From assembly GCA_937891895.1 (NCBI GenBank), contig CALATN010000236.1, positions 1 to 9,362 of the forward strand: 9,362 nucleotides of DNA, written 5' to 3'. Under the pieces are notes generated by a model that made no database searches, had not been told where the DNA came from, and saw only the letters and a list, made by a program, of their open reading frames with translations. This DNA comes from an uncultured Clostridia bacterium. GTDB taxonomy: Bacteria > Bacillota > Clostridia > Oscillospirales > Ruminococcaceae. The position numbers were made by a program, and so were the translations under genes. Positions 1-6,695 of this stretch are shown in pieces; within the stretch, counting starts at the first letter, position 1, and every line of letters starts with the position of its first letter.

Positions 1-1756
1 TGAATATGAATGGATTGATACGCAAAAGTTTGGCATAATGCTGGTTGGTTGTGAAAATATTTACTCCGGGTAAATTGCCAAATGCAGTTTTATATTCCCC
101 TTTGGCTGGTTCAACTACCAGAAAATTGATATTATTATTTATAAATTGTTCTATCAAACCGTAGGTGGTATTGGATTTTCCGGAACCGGTGGAGCCGGCA
201 ATGAAACAATGTGAGGAAAACATGTCCAAATCCAGTTCGACATCAGTATTTTCAACGACTCCCATGTGAAAAACCTTACCCAGCGGAATTTTACGCTTGT
301 GATTGTCTTCGCGGCGGGCGATGGTGTTCTTCATAAAAACATTTCTGCCGAATTCTGCTACAGAATAAACTGCACAGCCGGGGATCGTTTTTCTTGGCAA
401 CCCGAACAATAACGGCAAATCTTTTCCGCTGATAAGACAGCCGGAGTCTTTTATATCACGTTCACGTCTGCTGTAATAAAATCTGGGGTGCTTGAAAATC
501 AGAATAGACCGCAGCATTTCGTTTATTTTTGTGCAATTATTCTGTTGTTCAGAAATGCTGGACCAGATGTTTATGTGAGCATCTTCCTCTCCGGAAGAGT
601 TTCCGGATACCAGACCTTTGAAAGCATTGGACGTCAGTGAGAGTGTTTGAATGTCATCTGCAATAAAATAACATGCACAATTCCAGAGACCGAATGATTT
701 TGCGTCATCGATACGCTGGATGTTTTTTTCAATTTGAGTCAACATATTTTCAACAGACTTGTTTCTGGTATCGATAGTTCTGGTCAGTGAAGAGCCTGTT
801 GTATCTGTTGACGATGATCCGGTGGTTTGGGTCGTGCCGGTGGTTACAGTCTGACTTGTTGAATTGCTTACGGAGTGACTTTTCCCTTCGGTGTGAGATG
901 TGCCGCTGTTGTGACCGAATGTCCAGCCATCTCCGAGACCATCAGTCCGGTAACTTACACTTTGTCCTTCTGATACACTGTCTGAACTGGAAACGGAATC
1001 ACTTACGGAGCGGGAGGCCCCTTTGGATAAAGATTCTGAACTGGCTGAAGATATGGAAGTGCCTACAGCATGACTTTCATTTTCTCCGAAAGCCAATGTC
1101 GTTTTGGAAAACGGTACAAGAGCAGAGTACATCATTTCCAAACCGGCTTTTCTGTATTCAGCGACTTTACGTTTCAGGGATTCTGCTAACAAAATTGCGG
1201 TATATTCCTTGCCTCTCAAAGAGTCCACAAATTTTTCAATTCCCTGAACAAACTTATCTTTGTCTTCGTCCCGTGCTGCTGGCAGTACTGAAAGACAGGC
1301 GATATCTTTCGGACCATTTCCTCTGATGTCCTGCAAACACTGTTCGACGGATTCATTGGACAATTTTTGAACTTCACTTCCGGGAAAATTGCCCAGTAAT
1401 CCAGATTGCAGTAATTTTGCGGCACTGCCGGTCTCGGCATTTGCATTTATACCAAGGTAAAATTCAACATTTCCGGATTGATGAGAACGGATTATTAATG
1501 CCAGATTAACCTGTTCAACAGAATCAAGCAAAGCGGAAAATACCGTTTGCAATTTGTCATTGACATTCTCTTCCTGATCGAACACGAGCATTTGCAGCCG
1601 ATATAAACGGAGATCTGCATTTGCAACTGCTCTATCCGTTTCCGGGACAACATCTTTTGAGACTATATCCAGTAAATAAGATCTTGAAATCGCTTCATCA
1701 GCTACTGCAAAACTATCTTTCAAAGCCGTTAATGTTGAATTTTCTGAATAAGGCAT
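1..1756 (-). CDS. HerA/FtsK-type (DUF87-like) ATP-binding protein, C-terminus cut by window edge
   Basis: An uninterrupted minus-strand frame runs from the ATG at 1756-1754 off the left edge, giving about 585 residues. The ATG follows a GGGA-containing ribosome site, and the gene begins 20 bases after the M48 protease stop. Residues 521-528 read GSTGSGKS, a Walker A loop. About 20 residues later comes FLVVEPAKGEYK, resembling the conserved strand of HerA/VirB4-like DUF87 ATPases. Residues about 1-228 are a mixed helical domain I do not recognise. Residues about 227-324 are Ser/Thr/Gly-rich low complexity. No signal peptide or membrane helix is evident. Walker B, the arginine finger and the rest of the motor would lie beyond the window. 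The family is hexameric and moves DNA or protein; the substrate here is unknown. ATPase superfamily: fairly sure. Role: unknown. The DNA is CCGG-rich, unlike the right part of the window. Confidence 0.8.
   Translation of the reverse strand, partial: MPYSENSTLTALKDSFAVADEAISRSYLLDIVSKDVVPETDRAVANADLRLYRLQMLVFDQEENVNDKLQTVFSALLDSVEQVNLALIIRSHQSGNVEFYLGINANAETGSAAKLLQSGLLGNFPGSEVQKLSNESVEQCLQDIRGNGPKDIACLSVLPAARDEDKDKFVQGIEKFVDSLRGKEYTAILLAESLKRKVAEYRKAGLEMMYSALVPFSKTTLAFGENESHAVGTSISSASSESLSKGASRSVSDSVSSSDSVSEGQSVSYRTDGLGDGWTFGHNSGTSHTEGKSHSVSNSTSQTVTTGTTQTTGSSSTDTTGSSLTRTIDTRNKSVENMLTQIEKNIQRIDDAKSFGLWNCACYFIADDIQTLSLTSNAFKGLVSGNSSGEEDAHINIWSSISEQQNNCTKINEMLRSILIFKHPRFYYSRRERDIKDSGCLISGKDLPLLFGLPRKTIPGCAVYSVAEFGRNVFMKNTIARREDNHKRKIPLGKVFHMGVVENTDVELDLDMFSSHCFIAGSTGSGKSNTTYGLIEQFINNNINFLVVEPAKGEYKTAFGNLPGVNIFTTNQHYAKLLRINPFIF
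786..1078 (-). other. Ser/Thr/Gly-rich low-complexity segment within the ATPase
   Basis: This segment encodes about 97 residues (about 227-324 of the ATPase), of which I count 47 Ser or Thr. It contains degenerate S-x-S alternations and pieces such as GTSHTEGKSHSV and TVTTGTTQTTGSSS. It separates the unrecognised N-terminal domain from the part leading to the Walker A loop. It is probably a flexible linker or an extended beta-type repeat. The underlying DNA is not an exact tandem repeat, so the protein pattern is kept while codons vary. Confidence 0.7.
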
Positions 1757-1776
1757 TTTGGTATTTCCCTGCAAAA

Positions 1777-2520
1777 TTATGCACGTTTATTTTGAGAATA
1801 GGTTGCTCCCATTTCCTGCATGTGAGCAATTCTGTCGTCGGTAGGAGGATGAGAACTTTCCAGAAATGCGAGGAAACCCTGCGGTCCTTGATCTGTATCT
1901 GCAGAATATAATTGTTCCAGCCAATCCAAAAATGAACAGAGATGATTTCCTTTGCCTAAATTGAATGCAAATTCATCTGCTTTGAATTCATCATTACGGC
2001 TTGCTCTCATCATGCAGAGATGGGCAAGATACCAGTAAAGGGCAGTTATTTTATTCAAAATCCAATGCAGTAATTTACCGATTCCGACGCCAAGACCGCC
2101 GCCGGCATCAGCAGCTCCGTTGCTGTTGTTATTGGAAGAACTTAATGCACTGCCGAAAATGACACCGATAAGACCTAATATCCAAGTGAGAACAACTGCA
2201 AAGAAATTGAGGACTTTGAAAAACATATTCTGGATTACATTACCAACATTCAGCAAAAGCAGAATATCGGTATCTTTATGAGACAAGTGTCCAAGTTCAT
2301 GGGCAAGAACAGCTTCGATGTGTTCTTCTGAAATATTTGTATTGCGGATCAGACCTTTGGTGACACAAACGCTTTTTCGTCCAACGGCAAATGCGTTGGG
2401 GGCGTCAGAATCATTTACAAAAATAGAAACATCATCCGGCAGTGTCGGATCAAGTTTTTTGGCTTCGTTCAATGTTTTAATAAAAATAGGGGTGATGAAT
2501 TCGGCATCCTCTTTCCTTTT
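1777..2520 (-). CDS. M48-family zinc metalloprotease (HtpX-like), N-terminus missing
   Basis: This is a membrane-linked zinc endopeptidase of the HtpX/Ste24 family. Numbering from the in-frame TTG at 2472: NDSDAPNAFAVGR (20-32) is the typical lead-in strand, HELGH (58-62) the zinc-binding and catalytic motif, and E162 in NDEFKAD the likely third zinc ligand. Hydrophobic stretches at about 84-110 and 128-152 are probable membrane helices, with an Asn/Ser/Gly loop between them. SSHPPTDDRIAHM near the end is the usual family C-terminus. Family similarity (KRKEDAEFITP) continues upstream of the TTG to about 2520, and the frame closes at a TAA at 2529-2527. No ATG and no ribosome site exist, and the N-terminal membrane part usual in HtpX is absent. 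The gene was therefore cut at the junction with the kinase fragment. It is followed closely by the ATPase and is probably co-transcribed with it. Confidence 0.85.
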   Translation of the reverse strand, partial: KRKEDAEFITPIFIKTLNEAKKLDPTLPDDVSIFVNDSDAPNAFAVGRKSVCVTKGLIRNTNISEEHIEAVLAHELGHLSHKDTDILLLLNVGNVIQNMFFKVLNFFAVVLTWILGLIGVIFGSALSSSNNNSNGAADAGGGLGVGIGKLLHWILNKITALYWYLAHLCMMRASRNDEFKADEFAFNLGKGNHLCSFLDWLEQLYSADTDQGPQGFLAFLESSHPPTDDRIAHMQEMGATYSQNKRA

Positions 2521-2848
2521 TATTTTTTAAGTATAAAACTTTTTTGTTGCCACCGTTGATACCTTTAAGCAATTCCATTCCTAGAAAGGCAACTTCACCA
2601 TCATTTACATAAAAATATGTATCGGGAATTTTATAGCTAACCTTTGATGAAAGGAAATCAAGCATTTCTTTTTCTTTGCCAAGCAAATCGGTGTATTTTC
2701 CTGTTTTTACAATAATTTTGTATGGCTTATCACTAATCTCAACCAAATACGCAAGCGCAGTTGCACCGTTGCCTATTTCAGAAACGGATTTCACTGTTGT
2801 ATTCATTTCATTTTCAACGATTTGCTGTATTCTGTCAGTTGTTTCCAT
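2477..2848 (-). pseudogene. APH/choline-kinase-like phosphotransferase, N-lobe only, truncated
   Basis: The visible product is 123 residues, whereas this kinase-like family usually has about 250-300. The N-lobe is recognisable: a nucleotide-binding loop IGNGATALAYLV (25-36), an ATP-anchoring lysine in IIVKTG (K48), a helix with KEKEMLDFL (58-66; Glu pairing partner) and a hinge-like FLGMELLKG (88-96). The catalytic loop (HxDxxxxN) and the metal-binding Asp of the C-lobe are absent. The last roughly 15 residues (from about KERGCRIHHP) are read from M48 DNA in the wrong frame. The protein would be inactive. The ATG at 2848 lies 2 bases after the pseudouridine synthase stop, with AAAGG upstream, so the intact gene was probably translationally coupled to it. 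The substrate (sugar, choline or antibiotic) cannot be told from this lobe. Confidence 0.65.
2505..2530. other. Junction between two unrelated gene fragments
   Basis: The kinase frame loses family sense and the M48 frame gains it within this A-rich stretch (minus strand AAAAAATAAAAAGGAAAG). Neither gene has its missing half elsewhere in the window. The CCGG frequency also changes here. This fits joining through short A-rich homology, or an assembly misjoin. No transposase, tRNA or inverted repeat marks the point. Confidence 0.7.
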
Positions 2849-2850
2849 AA

Positions 2851-3810
2851 TTATAAGCCTTTGTTATAAAATTCGTTTTTAAACCACACATCGTCAACTT
2901 CAAATTCCTTGTGGTTTAAGTATTCAAGAATTCCTGCATCGGTAGTAAAATCAAATACAAGCTTATATGAGTACAAGAATTGCTTTTTATAACCGTATTT
3001 CTTGTTTTGAGCGTTTGTGCCATATTTTCCATCACCCAAAAGGGGATGACCGATAGAGGCAAAATGTGCTCTTATTTGGTGTGTTCTGCCTGTAAGCAAT
3101 TCAACTTCAACAAGGCTCAGTTCACCATTACTATCAAGTACATTATATTTTGTGCGGATTTCTTTTGCTCCTGGTTTTTCGGATTTGAAAACATCAACCC
3201 TGTTTTTCTTTTCATCTTTTATAAGCCATCCCGTGAGAGTGCCGCTTTTCTTTTTAAGGTAACCGTGAACAACGCAAAGATAATATTTTTCAAGTTCTCT
3301 ATCCTTTATTTTTTGATTAAGGATGCGGAGGGACTCGGCATTCTTTGCGGCAATTACAATTCCCCCTGTGTTACGGTCAAGGCGGTTACACAGTGATGGT
3401 GCAAAGCTGTTTTCCTCATCGGGTTTATACTCACCTTTGTCATAAAGATAATGCTTGAGTCGGTTGATAAGGGTATCGACGGTATTTTCGTTATCCTCGT
3501 GAACGACAAGTCCGTTCTTTTTGTCAACGAGGACAATATTCTCGTCCTCATACACAATATCAAGTACGGCAGGGGCTGCCATAAATTCGGTTTCTACGGT
3601 TGTATCGAAGAATTCGTCATTTATGTACATCTGCACAATATCTCCTGTCTGAAGACGTGTAGAAATTTCGGCACGCTTGCCGTTGATTTTGATACGCTTA
3701 TTACGGATTGCCTTATACATCATACTCTGCGGAAGTCTTGGCACAGACTTTTGTATGAACTTATCAAGGCGCTGATTTGCGTCATTTGAATTGATAATAA
3801 ACTCTTTCAC
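2851..3810 (-). CDS. RluA-family 23S rRNA pseudouridine synthase (RluC/RluD type)
   Basis: This enzyme isomerises uridine to pseudouridine in RNA, most likely in 23S rRNA. Of 319 residues, 14-62 form an S4 RNA-binding domain (QRLDKFIQKSVPRLPQS). The catalytic motif is NRLDRNTGG (142-150) with Asp145 as the nucleophile. The second hallmark, GRTHQIRAHFASIGHPLLGD, comes at about two thirds of the length. The first residue of the motif is Asn where E. coli enzymes have His, a variant I recall from clostridial members. Length is normal. The start is GTG (3810-3808); the GAGTGG upstream is only a weak ribosome site, and the S4 domain begins at the expected distance from it. The target uridine cannot be assigned, so no symbol is given. 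An extended -10 promoter lies about 50 bases upstream. Confidence 0.95.
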   Translation of the reverse strand: MKEFIINSNDANQRLDKFIQKSVPRLPQSMMYKAIRNKRIKINGKRAEISTRLQTGDIVQMYINDEFFDTTVETEFMAAPAVLDIVYEDENIVLVDKKNGLVVHEDNENTVDTLINRLKHYLYDKGEYKPDEENSFAPSLCNRLDRNTGGIVIAAKNAESLRILNQKIKDRELEKYYLCVVHGYLKKKSGTLTGWLIKDEKKNRVDVFKSEKPGAKEIRTKYNVLDSNGELSLVEVELLTGRTHQIRAHFASIGHPLLGDGKYGTNAQNKKYGYKKQFLYSYKLVFDFTTDAGILEYLNHKEFEVDDVWFKNEFYNKGL

Positions 3811-3860
3811 TAATTACACCACTCAATTGCATAAAAATATAGTTAATTGCACTAATTATC

Positions 3861-3869
3861 ATTATAACA
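3861..3869 (-). promoter_or_regulatory. Extended -10 promoter for the pseudouridine synthase gene
   Basis: On the minus strand this reads TGTTATAAT: a perfect TATAAT with the TGn extension. No good -35 box is found at 16-18 bases, as can be the case for extended -10 promoters. Transcription would start near 3854, about 44 bases before the GTG. Confidence 0.55.
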
Positions 3870-3890
3870 TATTTTTTTTCAAAAAACACC

Positions 3891-3919
3891 TTTTCAAATA
3901 AATTTTTTTGTAGTATAAT
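3891..3919 (+). promoter_or_regulatory. Sigma-A-type promoter for the radC-uvrB-uvrA operon
   Basis: TTTTCA (3891-3896) and a perfect TATAAT (3914-3919) are separated by 17 bases. The predicted start, near 3926, leaves about 39 bases of leader before the radC ATG. It lies in the 154-base AT-rich divergent region and faces away from the pseudouridine synthase promoter. Confidence 0.6.
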
Positions 3920-3964
3920 AAAGGAAACGTTTGTTTTGTAGTAAAATGTATTGGTGGTTGCAAT

Positions 3965-4654
3965 ATGGAGAATAATGTTAATATTCATGAAGGTCATCGC
4001 GCAAGAATGCGTCAGAGATTCCGCGAAACAGGTTTTGACGGTTTCAATGACCATGAAGTTCTTGAAATGCTTCTGTATTATGCTTGTCCGCGAAAGAATA
4101 CAAATGATATTGCTCATCAGCTTATTGCTAAATTCGGAAGCTTTGCGGGTGTTCTTGAGGCTGAATATGATGACCTGATAAGCACAAAAAATATCAGCGA
4201 AAATACTGCAATTCTGTTCAGAATGATTACAGAAATTCTTCCTGTATACTACAATTCCCGCTCAGAAGGTATTATGTTTGACACAATTGAAAAGATAATG
4301 CGGATGTTTGAGCCGTATTTTATCGGACTGACTCATGAGGAATTGCGAATGGCTTGCTTTGACAATAACCTTCGTATGCTTTCAAATATACTTGTTTCAT
4401 CAGGAACTCAATATTCCGCTGAAATAAGTCTGCGAACAATTATCAAGGAAGCACTTCGCACCAATGCTGTATCGGTGGTGATTTGTCATAACCATCCGCA
4501 CTGCGATGAAACCGCTTCGGCAGAAGACCGTGAAGCCACAAAACAGATAAGTCAGGCACTAAGAATGATAAACGTGGAACTGATTGACCATATTATTATA
4601 ACAGAGGAACGTACATATTCACTTCGTCAATACGGATATTTGACATTATTTTGA
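3965..4654 (+). CDS. radC: RadC / JAB-domain (MPN) protein
   Basis: The protein has 229 residues, normal for RadC. Residues about 10-75 form a helix-hairpin-helix-like N-terminal domain (DHEVLEMLLYYACPRKNTNDIA). The C-terminal half is the JAB/MPN metallo-fold, with HNHPHCDETASAED carrying the two His and the Asp of the HxHP...SxxD zinc motif. Family members usually have HNHPSGDPTPS, so this loop is divergent but keeps its ligands. Despite the name, a role of this family in DNA repair is not firmly established and its biochemical substrate is unknown. The ATG is preceded by GGTGG at 3953-3957. It is the first gene of the plus-strand repair operon, 29 bases before uvrB. Confidence 0.92.
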   Translation: MENNVNIHEGHRARMRQRFRETGFDGFNDHEVLEMLLYYACPRKNTNDIAHQLIAKFGSFAGVLEAEYDDLISTKNISENTAILFRMITEILPVYYNSRSEGIMFDTIEKIMRMFEPYFIGLTHEELRMACFDNNLRMLSNILVSSGTQYSAEISLRTIIKEALRTNAVSVVICHNHPHCDETASAEDREATKQISQALRMINVELIDHIIITEERTYSLRQYGYLTLF

Positions 4655-4670
4655 TTATTGCAACTGCGAA

Positions 4671-4676
4671 AGGCGG
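4671..4676 (+). promoter_or_regulatory. Ribosome binding site that fixes the uvrB start
   Basis: AGGCGG stands 7 bases before the ATG at 4684. An in-frame TTG at 4651 overlaps the radC stop but would place this site inside the gene. UvrB proteins normally begin close to the F-x-L-x-S-x-Y-x-P-x-G-D-Q-P block, so the ATG is the better start. Confidence 0.7.
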
Positions 4677-4683
4677 TTTATTT

Positions 4684-6687
4684 ATGGATAAATTCAAGCT
4701 TGTTTCAGAATACACTCCATCAGGCGACCAGCCTGAAGCTATTGACAGTCTGGTTGAAGGCATCAACAACGGAATGAAGGAACAGACCTTACTGGGTGTT
4801 ACAGGCTCGGGTAAGACCTTTACAATGGCTAATGTTATTGCAAGGGTCAACAAACCTACACTTGTACTTGCACACAACAAAATTCTTGCGGCACAGCTTT
4901 GTTCTGAATTCAGAGAATTCTTCCCTGAAAATGCGGTTGAATATTTTGTTTCATATTATGACTACTATCAGCCTGAGGCTTATGTGCCATCAACAGACAG
5001 TTACATTGAAAAAGACTCAGCGGTTAATGATGAGATTGACAAGCTTCGTCACTCGGCTACCCTTGCACTTGCGGAAAGACGCGATGTTATTATTGTTGCA
5101 TCGGTTTCTTGTATTTACTCTCTCGGTTCGCCTGACGATTACCGTACCAATGTTATTTCACTTCGTCAGGGAATGGAATTATCCCGTGAGGAACTGCTGG
5201 CGAAACTTGTTGGCAATCAGTACGAACGTAATGATGTGAACTTTGTGAGAAACAAGTTCCGTGTTCGTGGCGACGTGGTTGAGATTTTTCCTGCGGGGTC
5301 GACGGAAAATGCTGTTCGTATTGAATTTTTCGGTGATGAAATTGACCGTATTACCGAATTCAAGGCGCTTACAGGCGAGGTTATTGCTACGCTTGCGCAC
5401 ACGGCAATTTACCCTGCTTCTCACTATGTTATATCCCGTGACAAGATGCAGGACGCTATTGCTGAACTTGAGCAGGAGCTTGATGAGCGTGTGAAGTTCT
5501 TCAAGGATAATGACAAGCTGATTGAGGCGCAGAGAATTGCACAGCGCACTAATTATGATATTGAGATGTTGCAGGAAATCGGTTTCTGCAAGGGTATTGA
5601 GAATTATTCGAGAGTGCTTGCAAGACGTGCGCCCGGAAGTATTCCCCTTACGCTGCTTGACCATTTCCCTGATGATTTTCTGCTGATTGTTGATGAGAGT
5701 CACGTTTCATTGCCTCAGGTACGTGCGATGAGTGCGGGAGACCGCGGAAGAAAGACTACGCTGATTGATTACGGTTTCCGTTTGCCGTCGGCTTATGACA
5801 ACAGGCCGCTTACCTTTGATGAATTCTACGACAAGCTCAATCAGGCGGTATTTGTTTCGGCTACTCCTGGTCCGCTGGAGCGTGAAAAGTCGGCACAGAT
5901 TGTTGAACAGGTTATTCGTCCGACGGGACTTGTTGACCCTGAGATTATAGTTAAGCCTGTTGAGGGGCAGATTGAGGACTTGCTGTTTGAGATAAATGCG
6001 AGAGTGGAAAAGAACGAGCGTGTACTCGTTACTACGCTGACGAAGAAGATGGCGGAAGACCTGACGGCTTATCTTGAAAAGATGGAGGTAAAGGTACGTT
6101 ATCTGCACTATGACATTGACACTATTGAGCGTATGGAGATTATCCGTGATTTGCGACTTGGCGAGTTTGATGTACTGGTTGGTATCAACCTGCTCCGTGA
6201 GGGTCTGGACATTCCTGAGGTTTCGCTGGTTGCTATTCTTGATGCTGACAAGGAAGGCTTTCTGCGTTCGGAAAGCTCGCTTATTCAGACAATTGGACGT
6301 GCGGCGAGAAATGCGAACGGTCAGGTTATTATGTATGCAGACTCGGTTACGCGTTCGATGGAAAGTGCGATTATGGAAACGGAGCGCCGCCGCAAAATTC
6401 AGATGGATTACAACGAGAAGCACGGAATTGTTCCGCAGACGATTATCAAGGATGTTCGTGATGTAATTGAAATTTCCACGAAGGCTGACACGGACAGCAA
6501 GACTGCTAAGGCTAAGCAGAAGCGGTTGACGCCTGAGGAACGTGAGGAAATGATTAAGAAGCTGACCGAGGAAATGAAGAATGCGGCGAAAATTCTTGAG
6601 TTTGAGCATGCGGCTTATCTGCGTGACAAGATTAATGAGCTGAAAGAATATCAGCACAAGGGTAAGAAGGTATTTAACAAAAAGTAG
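4684..6687 (+). CDS. uvrB: Excinuclease ABC subunit B (UvrB)
   Basis: UvrB is the damage-verifying helicase-like subunit of nucleotide excision repair; it receives damaged DNA from UvrA and recruits UvrC. From the ATG at 4684 the protein has 667 residues, full length for the family. It shows GDQPEAI (14-20), Walker A GVTGSGKT (38-45), the Tyr-rich beta-hairpin YYDYYQPEAY (91-100) that inserts between DNA strands, Walker B DESH (337-340), motif VI QTIGRAARN (about 534-542) and a C-terminal UVR domain (about 614-660, RLTPEEREEMIKKL) that contacts UvrA and UvrC. The stop codon overlaps the ribosome site of the next gene. Codon choice shifts at about residue 185: the first part favours ACA and the rest ACG, GCG and CGT. 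Confidence 0.98.
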   Translation: MDKFKLVSEYTPSGDQPEAIDSLVEGINNGMKEQTLLGVTGSGKTFTMANVIARVNKPTLVLAHNKILAAQLCSEFREFFPENAVEYFVSYYDYYQPEAYVPSTDSYIEKDSAVNDEIDKLRHSATLALAERRDVIIVASVSCIYSLGSPDDYRTNVISLRQGMELSREELLAKLVGNQYERNDVNFVRNKFRVRGDVVEIFPAGSTENAVRIEFFGDEIDRITEFKALTGEVIATLAHTAIYPASHYVISRDKMQDAIAELEQELDERVKFFKDNDKLIEAQRIAQRTNYDIEMLQEIGFCKGIENYSRVLARRAPGSIPLTLLDHFPDDFLLIVDESHVSLPQVRAMSAGDRGRKTTLIDYGFRLPSAYDNRPLTFDEFYDKLNQAVFVSATPGPLEREKSAQIVEQVIRPTGLVDPEIIVKPVEGQIEDLLFEINARVEKNERVLVTTLTKKMAEDLTAYLEKMEVKVRYLHYDIDTIERMEIIRDLRLGEFDVLVGINLLREGLDIPEVSLVAILDADKEGFLRSESSLIQTIGRAARNANGQVIMYADSVTRSMESAIMETERRRKIQMDYNEKHGIVPQTIIKDVRDVIEISTKADTDSKTAKAKQKRLTPEEREEMIKKLTEEMKNAAKILEFEHAAYLRDKINELKEYQHKGKKVFNKK

Positions 6688-6691
6688 GAGG
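6686..6691 (+). promoter_or_regulatory. Ribosome binding site overlapping the uvrB stop
   Basis: A perfect AGGAGG whose first two bases are the last two of the uvrB TAG, 4 bases before the ATG at 6696. The overlap suggests that translation of the GyrI-like gene is coupled to that of uvrB. Confidence 0.75.
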
Positions 6692-6695
6692 ACGT

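Noticed and set aside
787..1326. Plus-strand frame of 179 codons over the ATPase gene
   Set aside because: It lies opposite the Ser/Thr-rich coding stretch, and its product is Cys, Arg and Leu-rich with no recognisable fold. It is a shadow of the minus-strand gene.
2470..2472. TTG as a genuine start for the M48 protease
   Set aside because: No ribosome site precedes it and family similarity continues upstream in frame, so it is an internal Leu codon in a truncated gene.
3839..3900. AT-rich runs between the divergent genes, considered as a terminator or attachment site
   Set aside because: No GC-rich stem with a following T run could be folded and no direct repeats were seen; the stretch is explained by the two promoters.
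3925..3932. Palindrome AAACGTTT near the predicted radC transcription start, considered as part of a LexA/SOS box
   Set aside because: The flanks (GAAACGTTTGTTT) do not fit the Firmicutes GAAC-N4-GTTC spacing; it is off by one base and lacks the Cys-box ends. An 8-base palindrome alone in AT-rich DNA is weak evidence.
4651..4683. TTG at 4651 as the uvrB start, giving 11 extra residues
   Set aside because: It overlaps the radC stop and has no ribosome site, while the ATG at 4684 has AGGCGG at 7 bases and matches the usual UvrB N-terminus.
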